This document shows, piece after piece, positions 22,848-34,800 of a stretch of DNA of 64,000 nucleotides. The notes beneath the pieces are model-generated. The model ran no database searches and was not told the DNA's origin. It saw only the letters and a program-made list of their open reading frames with translations. The position numbers and the translations under genes are program-made. How positions within the stretch are numbered: the stretch's first letter is position 1; every line of letters begins with the position of its first letter. Origin of the DNA: Owenia fusiformis (lineage: Eukaryota > Annelida > Polychaeta > Sabellida > Oweniidae); contig CAIIXF020000012.1 in assembly GCA_903813345.2 (NCBI GenBank), positions 32,680,501 through 32,744,500 of the forward strand, in the 5' to 3' direction.

Positions 22848-25800
22848 ATGGATGATCTCACGAAACGTTTAAAATATTATAATACGTTACCCAAGTACCA
22901 TGGACTTCCAGGTGGGCACTCATACAAAGGAATACTGTTTGCTGTCATAATTACGAAAGAATCGATGGACGCAATACACGAAATCATACCACAAGCTAAC
23001 GACGTTTTTATGGCAGGATATTGTAAAACTGGTACGTACTGTAATGACCTTCGATAGCAAGTCGCTACTACAGACTCTGAGAGCGGGAGGTCCTGGGTTC
23101 GATTCCCGTACGGGCTCGGTACACTACAGCTCCCCGACGAGCGTGCCCAAGGGTCGTTACAGTACTAATTACGGGATGGGATCGAAAATGTTGTCAATCT
23201 AGTAGATGGGGAGCCCACTACATAGGATGACTACGATTACACCCACGAAGGAAGGGACTACGACGACCCACTCAACTTAGGAACGGGTCGTTCTTAAAAA
23301 AATTGAGGAAATCTCGATTTTTTTCAAAGAACGACCTGCTCCTATTTTATAAACCTAGGAGTAGGTCGTTGTGTGGCAACCCAGTATAAGGTAGCGTGGT
23401 TCCGGGTTACCCAGTAACAAAGATTTGGATCCTTTAATGTTTGATATTGACTGTATGTGTGTGTATTGCGTATATTTTAAAGAGTTTTAGGGAAAATGGT
23501 CACAATATCCGATCTGGAATAGTCTTTGAGAGTTAATGGGATTAATAGATAGCTTTTATTGAATTCTAAGGGTAGAGAAGCAGTAGAGATATTGAAGTAT
23601 AATAATGGATGGGAGTCACATAAAAAATTGGTGTTTTAATTCTCAATATGGGGTCTCAACACTATTTCTATTCACACTCACTGTACACAATCACTCAACA
23701 CAATAGAGAATGTAATGGGAAATTATATAAAATGAATATAATTCAACTCTATTTCTGTTTTTAATACAAAAACACTTGGTAAATATATTATATTTCTACT
23801 CTCTAGTTCTGAAGTAAGGCTCTGGGGTACATTTCCATCAGTTAAATAAACACGTGCATTTCAGAGTACCTTAAAACTGTAAAAGCTTGAATGCGATAGA
23901 TATATATGTATATATATTAAATATGTAACTTGTACTGTCAATTCTGCCTGCCAGTGTTTATCACTAATAACACTCCACTATTTAATGACCGGGGCAATCA
24001 TGGGATTGTCCTACAAAATCTATTTCTGCGAAACAGACAGGGCAACATGTATCATCCAATTTCCATGCATCAATACAATGAGTACAGGCATTTATCTCCT
24101 GTTCGGGATAATGATCATGATCTAATGTTTTCAGGAGATATTTACATGTAATACAGATGAAGTGGCCACATGGAAGTTGACTAAGACCAGGGGTTTGATT
24201 AGCACAATGAAAACAAAAAGGTGGTCGGATAGTCATTGTGTAGCAAATTGAACAAAAACTTATGAAAGTAATGTAAAACTCCAAATAGAATCTACTCACA
24301 GTAATTACAAAAGCACACAAATATAAAGTGCTGTGAGGCTTTAATTTAGCAAATTAATACCTACACTGGCTATGTTCAGTTCCCTGGGACTCAAAAAAAG
24401 TAGCAGCAAATTAATTGCCTTGCTTACTCAAAATCAAACCCTCCCCGGGGGGATGTTTTGAATAATTAGGTAATGTAGTGAAAATAACAATTGCTAGATT
24501 CCCTAAGAATTTCCAATTTAAGTGTAATCAATCTCAAGAAAAGTAAATAAAATATGCCCAGTGAAATCGATTGAGCGCTCAAAAGTCGATTATTGCTGTG
24601 AAGCTGTTTGACAACTGAAAAATCGTCACTAGTCCATGCCTGATGATACTAACCAGGTGCATCACAGACCCCTCGGAGTATCAGCAAATTTGATGATTGC
24701 CTTTGAAAAACTCCAAATCAACTCGTCTCGGGAAATATAAAGAATAGATTGTGTAATAAAACTACATGTATAAGCTGTGGAACGAATAGCCAATGTTGCT
24801 CAAAAGTTTGCAGTTTGCAATGTAATTCTCATTCAAAAAGTGAATATGTTAGTGGCACAAATAATTGACACTGGCAAGCAGAAAACACTCCCAAGCTACC
24901 TATATTACTGCCCTTTAAATAAGATAAAATCTGAAATACCACGTTGACAACTTGCTTTAAATGTATAATTATTTTCACAAATCAGAAATGCTTTAAATTA
25001 AGCCAAAGCAAAATCACAGTCAGCTCTATAGAACTATGAATTTAGAATATAAGTTATCAAAGATACTTGTTTGAAGTGAAAACGAACAGAAATTGACTCA
25101 CGCGTCAATACAACAGTTCGGAAAATGTCAAAAGTATCTTACATAGATAAGATTAAATCAATTACAAAACAATTCAGCAAATGAAAAGCAAATTGTCAAC
25201 TTCACGTGTATCTGAAATTCAACTGATGAGTTAAATTGCCATTACCTTGAGCAACTGAGTTTGAAGCCCATCCATTGCTACCCCTATGGTGCGGAAACGA
25301 TATATCCAGTTATTATATCCAATTATATGCAGTTATATCCAATTATATCCAATTATACAGTTATTCTTCGATCGCTGTCTTTGAAACCCGGAGATTCGGA
25401 AAATGCGACTTCTTTACTCGAAAGTAAAAATCAGAACTACCTTAGACAACTTACCGCCGCTTACCCTTTACCTTAAAATTACAAGTCGAGAAAATAGTTC
25501 CATGAAAAATCTTAAAAGATCAAGTCTAATGACTTGAATTAAGTGATTATAGAGATTAAAATACACAATATACGAGGGGTGATTCAAAAGTAATGGACAA
25601 CATTTTATAGGCATACTAAATTTCACCCAATCAGTCTAATTTTTTCACAGTGAATAGATCAATCAATTTTCTACTTTGTGTCGAATTCTCATTTAAATGC
25701 ATTTGAAATTGTTTCAGCTATGCGTAACCATGGTAACAAGGGTAAGCATGGGTGGAATTGGTTTTTTAATGATAATTGAATGTTTTTGTCATTTTTGCTT

Positions 25801-28800
25801 GATTTCGTTTTAATGACTCAATTACCACACATGATATGTCTAACAAGCATGGTAATGCAATTGTCAAGCAAGACTCACATGCCCATGTGTTTGCTGTTGA
25901 GTTCTAAATTCAGCAACCAATTGTGCTATGACATCACAATATTTCTAAGAATGATGAGTCACAGTGAGTCAGAAAGTAGATCAGACTCTTAGACTCACAC
26001 ACATCCAAGAAATGTCTACTTTACAACAAATCAAAGTTAAGCAAAGGATTGAGCTAGTTCAGGATACTCTTGCAGCATTCATGGACATGCCTCAACTTCC
26101 ACATGCTCCATATAGCCCTGATACTGCTCCTTGTGATTTCTATCTTTTTCCCACCCTTAAGATGGCATTAAAGGGACAATCCTTTCAGACATTAGCTGAG
26201 CTGCAAATGGCTGTACAAAAACAGCTGAACACCATGGCTGCTGATGGATTTGGGCATGTGTTCTCTGCATGGGTGCGCCGACAGAAGACAGTAATTGAAC
26301 TTGGAGGAGAATACATTGAGGATTGAATATAATTCAAATGGATGATCATCAGGAATAATAAGGAATGATACGGATTATTATTGAACTTACTGCGATATGC
26401 TTTTCATATACATCTTGCATTGCAAAATATATTGCACCAGCAAACTTTTCATTGAAAATCCATTTGTTATTATGATGAAAATAGCCTTAAAAATGGATTC
26501 CGGGTGTATGCACCATGATCCAAGAGAAGTGCTCTATCTCAAAATGTATTTGCATTAAGTTATTAACATTTTAACATCTAATAGATAATTGATTAATCTT
26601 TATTTGTACAAAGTTTCATTCAAATCTGGTAAAGGTAAGCGTGCCTATAAAATTTTGTCCATTACTTTTGAATCACCCCTCGTATGTGTAAAAAGTAAAG
26701 ATTATGAGTTAAAATGTGACTGAAATGAGCCAAGTATGGAACTAACTTCCGGACTTGAATGAACGGGGTAAACCAAAATGGCGACAAGTTTGAAAAATAT
26801 TTAAAAATTAAAATTTGACAAAGTTCGCTTCAAACTCAGCTGTGATAGCGATATCCATCTAATCAGGTAGGCTTAAAGAGAAACAATATGACGATCTTCC
26901 CACACAATTGCCAAAAATATATAATATTAACTGGAAGGTCGTCACACTGCATCCCTTTTAAAAATAAAGTTCGACCTCGAACTTCTTACCTCGACCAAAT
27001 ATCGAAGTTTAATGAAAACTATAACAAGTGTTAAATATTCCATAGGAAATATCTAAAAATGCTACTAAGTGACAACCAGTCAATAAACAGATTCTACTGA
27101 AAAATTCACAAAAATATAACGATTTGAACAGTACTAAACTACCGAGTTCTATTACTATTTATGATTGTAGAACTCTGAAACCTAGTCAGTAGGGACTAGG
27201 TGTGTAAAAATCACTAAAAAGTACATCCAGGTTGATCCTGACAAAAGTCTATAAAAAACATGATAACTATGCTTTTTGTTTTAATACTGTTTATGGAATT
27301 CCTTTAAAGGCAACACTGCTATGTGCAGTACAGTTTATATATTCCATCTGGTACTTATCCTTTATATCACTGATAAGTTCAGCCAATGTACAGTGTGGTT
27401 TATTTGGTTTTTCATGTAGTATTTTACAGTTTGTGTCCATGTTGCACTAGTATAAACTGTAAATGTAAAGTATGGTTTATTCAGTTTTCCATGTGGTATC
27501 TTACAGTTCGTGTCCATGTTGCACAAGTATAAACTGTAATTAAGGCCTAAGACAAAATATTTGTGTGGTCTTCTTATGACGATCATGCATGGATAAGTCC
27601 AATGGTTCATCCATGTCCTGGATCTTCACATTAGTTGTCTCCTTACGAATATAGGTAATCTTTGGCACAGAAGTAGGCTTGGGTTTCTCAGGTTGATGAT
27701 TTGGCAATTTTCCCTCATTTCCTGAAAGAGAAGTGACGGATTTCTTGGGCACGGCTTCTTCCAACTCCTTGTCAAAGGAGTCATCCGTGGTTATCACAAC
27801 AGAAGGTTTGCAAATGCCTTCTTTCACTTTATCAAGGAATGTTTTTTCCTTTTTAAAGATTTCTGAGGCCAAATCAAAAGAGTCCATTCTTGCAGTAGGG
27901 GGAGTGGGACGGACTGTCTTTTCTGGCCTTTGGGTAGGAACTTTTACAGTTTTTTTATCTTTACGATATTTTTCCTTATCACGTTTATCCTTAGATTTGA
28001 TTTTAGGAGTTTTATCTCTGTACACTTTCTTTGGAGATGCCATTGCTTTTTCCTTTCTAGGAGAATCCTTTTGGACACTCTTCAAAGATTTCTTAGAGGA
28101 GGGACTCTTTGTACTTAATGGCAAAGGTACTGTCTCTGGGAGGGAGATTTTCTTTATCTTTAGCTTTGGTATTTTGTATCCATCCAAGAATCTTTTGGGA
28201 TTTTATTCTTTCTTAGGTGGAAGAGACGAGGATGTTTCTAACACAGTGGAAGGCATGACTGGAACAGGGGTTTTGGCTACCGATGTGCCATCATACAGGA
28301 TTGTCTCATTATCACTAGTATCAAGTGGATCCCATTTGCTAACGTCATCATTGATCACAGGGCTTACATCCTTTTTGGGATTTTCAAGGAAATCTATGAA
28401 CAATTCATTAGGGTTTAACTCCAATGGCGTGTATTGAATGGACTTGTCCAAATCTTCCAGACTTGGGACCGATAATGTACAAGATGGTTCGTTAACAGGT
28501 ACGGCCATTGAAGATAAGGGTGTAATGTCCATCAATGGTAGCACATTTGGAATGTCACTTACTGTGGCCACTGAGTCACTGGATTTGATGGACAAGGGAT
28601 TATTTCGACGGCTAGGAGACAGGGTGACTGTGAGATCCATCAAAGGTGGTACCCCTTGAGTACTGCTAGTAGTAGCTATTGTGGGGTTGGGTTGGGCAGG
28701 TACAGAAGTATGGAATTGCTTGTGTAGTCTGATTGCTCTTTTAGCGAAGTATGGTCTCACAAAGTCACATTGGTCACAATGAAACTTCGCTGCATGTATA

Positions 28801-31800
28801 TTGCGAGAGTGTTTCCTCAACTTTCCAAGGGTTATGAAGGTTTTGGTACAGATGGCACAACGGTAGACTTCGTGAAAGAGGAGGTCATGTTGCATCAAAT
28901 CCTGCACATTGCTGAATTTTGCACCACATAGTACATGTTGCCTTCTATGTTCACACTTGAACCCTTCCTGCAAGTACATAAGAGGAATGGTAAGATGGGG
29001 CATTATAGTACTATTTAACATGCACATTTACTTATTAATTCACAGTACACACACACATGCATATACCAATTTCAGGTTACTATATTCAAACGTCTGTTCA
29101 TACATTACTCATCCACATTCAGTCCACAGTTGGAAACATTCATCAACTCTTTATTCATAAATAAAACTCATTCATATCTCATTCATTTCCATTTGAACCA
29201 GACTGATAGTGGCATTTAGTATAAAACAGACCAGAGGTTTTAGATAATTTTTAAGAAATTGGAAAGGCAAGAGAGCACGAGAAGGGTATGTTAGAAGTGG
29301 AATAGAGTTTAGTACATTTCATAACCCTCCAACCAAGTGGGAGCTTTGGCTCTCCGTTGTGGTCGCTTTGGTGAAGTCAAGAGTGAAGGTGATGTAGTGT
29401 TAGTTGTATCAACAGTATTTGGGACATTATCAGGTGTAGGTGTGTTATGAACAGGTGTGGGTTCAACATGTTCTATTGATTCGTCAAACTCAGATGGCGG
29501 ATCCCCAACAAATGGTTTGAGACGATTTGTGTGTATGACCTTGTTTTTACCCTGGACTTGTATAATACACCTGAGATCATCAAGTTGGTCTAGGACTTTG
29601 TATGGTCCATGCCAATTGTTAGCGAACTTAGGGGTTTGGCCAGTTTTAATGACAGGAATGTGAACCCAAACAAGGTTATTTTTCTTGTAATGTTTACTAT
29701 GGGCCTTCATGTCATAGTTTCGTTTTTGATTGTTACTTGCAATCTCTACGTTACTTCGAGCTGCTTCATGAACTACCAGGAGCTTTTCCCGAAGATTTTG
29801 ACAATAGGTGGTATGGAGGAGATCTTGGGATACTCCATGCTGTGTTAAAGGAGGAGGTCCCAGCACTAATTCAGCTGCTATGAAAGGTGTTCTACCAAAC
29901 ATTAACTCAGCTGGGGCAAATTTAGTAGTTTCATGAACGGCCGTTCTGATGGCAGAAGCTACGAAGGGCAGAAAATCTGGCCAATCTCTGTGATGGCTGG
30001 ACACAATTTTTGATAACATAGCTTCGATAGTTTGATTTGAGCGTTCTACCATCCCATCTGACTGGGGGTGGTACGGGGTGGTTCTAGTTTTGTCAATACT
30101 TAAGATCTTACAAAGTTCCTGAAAGAGTTTCGACTCGAACTGAGAATCCTGGTCTGAATGGAGCTGGAGGGGCGAACCATATCGACAGAAAAACTCACGG
30201 ACTAAGTGATCAGCAACAGTTCTTGCTTCTTGATTAAGCATAGGTATAATTTCAGGAAATTTAGTGAAATAGTCCATGATCACAAGGACATATTTAAATC
30301 CTTCTTCAGATTGAGGCAAAGGTCCAAGAATGTCAATTGCTATGCGCTCAAGGGGTGCGCCTACATTATACTGTTTCATTGGTCCCTTAGGGCGACAATG
30401 TGGGGACTTACGTCTTTGACATTCCTGACACTCAGCAACCCATTTGGCTACATCTCCCTTAAAACCAACCCAGTAATACCTAGGACGTAACCAGGCAATG
30501 GTTTTAGCTACCCCAAGATGACCTACATCCAGGGAGTTGTGAAGGCCACTTAACACTTTAATTCGTAGGGACTTTGGAAGAACCATTTGCCAGTCAACTA
30601 GCTCAGTCTCAGAATGTACCCACTTACGATACACAATTCCATCTTCAACTTTATACCGATCCCATTGGGACCAATACTGTTTTAAAAGAGGAGACTTGGA
30701 GCTAATGTCAGACCAATCAGGCCGTTCACCACTTATTAACCAACCAGTCAAGGAAGAAATTTCAAAATCCTCAGACACATGTTTGTCCCATTCAGTTTTA
30801 GTAATCCCTGGCAACCAAGAACAGCCTGAGATGGGTTTTTCGGTTGATTGGGTAACAACAGTAGGATTATTCATTCTAACCTTTATTTCAGGTGTAAGTT
30901 GAATCTCAAAAGAGACTTTGTTCAGGTTTATAATTGGAGTTGTTTTATCAGAAGATTTTTTCAGATTTGGCTCTTTGTTAGAAGTCTGAACATCTTCTAA
31001 ATTTCCAGAGGAAGGCTCTGCACATGGAGAGCTGACCACAGGGACAGCTTCGCCGGAAGGTGGAGCACGTCCTAGGGCAACCTGCCGGTCACAATATCGA
31101 CAATTGCTGCATGGTATACGGGACATTGCATCAGCATTAAGATGCTTCTTGCCAGGCCTGTGGATTACTGTGAAATCATACTGGCTAAGAAATTCTAGCC
31201 ATCTGGCTAATTGTCCCTCTGGATTCTGGAACCGAAAGAGCCAAGCTAAAGCGCTATGGTCTGTTCTGATGGTAAAATGAGTACCATATAAATAGTGGTG
31301 GAAATGTTTCACTGCCTTAACAATGGCCAACAATTCCATTCGAGTCGCACAGTAATTCCTTTCACACTTACTGTGGGTTTTACTGAAGTTTTGGACTACC
31401 CGCTCTTTCCCCTCCACAACTTGAGATAATACAGCCCCAGACCGACAAATACTCGCATCAGTGTCAAGTATTAATTCTTTTGACAAGTCTGGGTAGTCAA
31501 GCGTGGCAGCATTCAGAAACAAGGTTTTGAGGGTCTCGAAAGAAGTTTGGCATAATGGGGTCCATTTGAAAACAGCCCCTTTATCGGTCAATCTAGTGAG
31601 AGGTTCTGCTACCCCGGCAAAATCAGGGATGAATTTCCTGTAATAGGAACAATGCCCTAGAAATGCACGTACATGACGAACTGTTCTCGGGACGGCCCAG
31701 TCGCGTACTGCAGAAAACTTATCTTGATCGATGGAAATGCCTTTTTCAGACACTACATGTCCCAAGTAAGACACCTCAGATTTAAACAAATGGCATTTCT

Positions 31801-34800
31801 TGGGAGAGAGTTTCAAATTTGACTCTCTGAGACGATCAAACACTCTAGAGAGTCGCTCAAGGTGTTCATCCACAGTTGAACTGTGAATTATTATATCATC
31901 CAAGTAGACTAGACATATATCAGTAGTTAGACCTGAGAGAGCCACATTCATTAACCTCTGAAAGGTTGCAGGGGCATTTGATAGGCCAAAAGGCATAACA
32001 GTAAATTCATAGAGTCCCCAAGGTGTTGTAAAAGCAGTTTTTGGTGCATCGTCATCATTCATGGCTACCTGTCAGTAGCCACTTGCCAAATCAAGGGTGC
32101 TAAAATATTTAGCCCCCTTAAGACTGTCTAAGGTGTCGTCAATCCTTGGCAGAGGAAAGGCGTCCTTGACAGTTATCTGGTTGAGTTGACGGTAATCCAC
32201 GCAAAAACGAAGGGACCCATCCTTCTTTGGTACCAAAACAATAGGAGATGCCCATGGACTATTAGAAGGACGTGTGAAACCTTTATCTAAAAGGTCATCA
32301 ACAAGTTCTCGTGCCTCATCTTGTTTTGAATATGGTATTCTCCTTGGAGCTTGTTTAATCGGTTTTGCTGAACCGGTGTCAATGTTGTGTTGCACCATGT
32401 TCGTTCGACCAATGTCGAACTTTGACTTAGCAAATAAATCAGCATTTTCTATCAAAAAGGCCTGAACATGCATAGCATCACTAAGCGAAAGAGATTGTAC
32501 ACTTTCAGAAAATAAACCTTGCAAATGTTCAGGGACAGATTCATTCAATTTTTCCAAGTCATTTTTGTTCAATGGCACACTGAGATTGGAATCAGGAGGT
32601 CTTATTTCATGGCTGGGTAAAACAGTACTCTCAGCCTGCACAACTGGGGGGTCAAGTTGAGAGACACCATCAATAATCCTGGTCTGTAGAGGATTTGGTT
32701 CAAAAAGTATGGACGGGCCCTTGTCCATAGTGTCACTCAGTCCCAGGGTTTCAGGAGTGCTACTCATTGAAATAGAAAGGTCCAACTCATGTGTATTATC
32801 AGGTGTCTGGCAATTAGAGTCTTTGATACCAGCGCCAGGGCTAAGTAGATCTGTCTCTTTCTCCCCTAACAAGGAAATAGGAAGATCATATATTGGTTCA
32901 CCACTAGCAATAGGTCTACCTTTATGAAGATGGATTGGTTGTAGACCAACATTGGCTATGCGAACTGGTATGAAGGGGTTGCTAGGATCTACCAAAGTTC
33001 TAGCTACCAAAATACTTGTTTCCAAATCAATATCAGATGGATTTTCACAAACAAGTAAGGGAGTGTCCCCCATTTCACAATGTGTCTTCCCAGGCACAAT
33101 AAGTTCACTCATTGGAGGAATTGACACACTGTCACATAACTCAATTTTACATGATGATTTTAATGTGCTTTCAAGAACACACTCAAACATATCACCATCC
33201 AGTTTGAGTGTGGACTCACTCACATCCAAAATACCACAATGAGCTTCAAGAAAGTCGAATCCCAAAATAGCATCACAGGATAGGGGTGTTATAAAGAAAG
33301 GATGTGAGAATTTTGTATCATCCAGGTGAAAGTCACATATAGCTCTGCCTAAAACCGAAGAACGGCTCCCATCGGCCATTATAACATTTGGCACTCCCTC
33401 CGTGGGCTCATACTGCAAACTCTCAGCTAAATGTTTTGCAGTTCGCTCTGATAAGAGACTACCTTGAGCACCTGTGTCAATAAGGGCAGGGATTGACAAA
33501 TGTTTAAACTTCAGTTCTATACACAAGCCATTATAGCCACTTTTGTTGAATGAGTTGGTGGGTCTTTGTGGCTCAGATGCTGAATCGCGACCCACCGACT
33601 CAGCACAATTTAGTTTTCCGACCGTCCAGCCTTCTTCTGAAGGGCCGGGCACTCAGTCACCTCGTGATCCTCACCACATTTAAAGCAACACCTTGTTCCC
33701 GGAACTTTAGAATTAGGGTGTCGATATTCACAATCGAAGATCGAATGATCTCTGGTGTCACAGATTTTACAATATGTGCTATATTTGGATCGTTTTTGAG
33801 GTTTAAGAGGTTTTTGTTCATTGGCCAATTTCTGCCCAAATTGGTTTATTTTCTGGTCAACCAATTTATTGACCATATCAGGAGTGAGTGCAGTAGTGGC
33901 CGCACTTGGGGTAGAAGCCTGGACAAAACGCACTTCCGGATCTCTAGTACTTTGAAGGCGTTTCTTTCTACCCTTGTAAAAGGCCTCATGTTGTAAGGCC
34001 AACGTAAGCGCCTCATTTAGAGTTTTGGGATTTTGAAAAGAAAGCTTAGATTCTAAATCGACATCATTCAGAGAGTCAATAAATGCTTGTTTGGCCTGAT
34101 TTTCAACACTTTGTTTTGACATGCCAGTATTTCCATACGCTTTTCGGGACAGTTTTCTAATATCGTGGGCCAGTTGTTCTAGGGGCTCATCAGGTCCCCG
34201 CAACTTATGTTTAAGAAGGGCCCGGGCATTATCACCCTGTTTTGGAGGCTCATAGTTAATTTGTAAAGCACCAACTATATGAGCTAATGTAGGTTGGTCT
34301 TCATCTTCAAGATCATCCAAAATGTTAGCCGCCTCACCCTCCAAACTCCTCACCATGTAAATGGCAGCTTCCTTGTCTGACCATCCATTAATGTTGGAGA
34401 CAAGCCTAAATTGAGTTAAGAAGGCGGACAGGCTACACTTACCATTGAAAGTCGGGGCTTTCATGTCTTTCTTTGCACGTAAAGAACCAGACCTCGACTT
34501 TTCAACCATGATCAGAGAACTCTCATCTGACGAATCAGAGCTAGGTAACCGTGGTAAGGCGGTGGAGCGTTTAACTCGCTTTGAAAACCTTGGATGGATA
34601 GGCTTAGGCTTTTTATATTCATGGGTCTGCTCAAGGGGTGTTATAATATCAGCAGCAGTAGCATACTCTTCAGAGCTACTAGAGAAGTTAACACCACCTG
34701 GAAATGGCTGACAAGCCTTTGATCGGCTCTTAGAAAGCCTCTTAACAGACACAGAGACATCAGAATCCAAAACAAATGAAGTATCACTTAAAGGAAGATC

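Larger units (their letters stand above)
23372..26944 (-). repeat. 3' LTR of the Gypsy element (left copy, with mariner insert)
   Basis: Matches 36240-38701 end to end once the insert at 25573-26682 is left out, giving about 2,461 bases. Bounded by TGTGGCAACC on the left and GGTCGTCA on the right, so TG...CA. Confidence 0.93.

Noticed and set aside
23041-23160. True tRNA gene (B box, GGTTCGATTCC)
   Set aside because: No acceptor stem, no anticodon arm, and repeated elsewhere with the same non-tRNA flanks; a SINE-like element.
25261-25476. 71-codon + strand frame present in both LTRs (also 38130-38345)
   Set aside because: Antisense to the element, no domain, rich in simple TATATCCAATTA repeats; conserved only because the LTRs are young.
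27229-27244. CCAGGTTGATCCTGAC resembles the 5' end of 18S rRNA
   Set aside because: Only about 15 bases match and the flanks inside the Gypsy element are not rRNA; chance similarity.
27733-28437. Long + strand open frame (234 codons)
   Set aside because: It is the antisense shadow of the Gypsy element's extra coding region, which shows real domains on the - strand.
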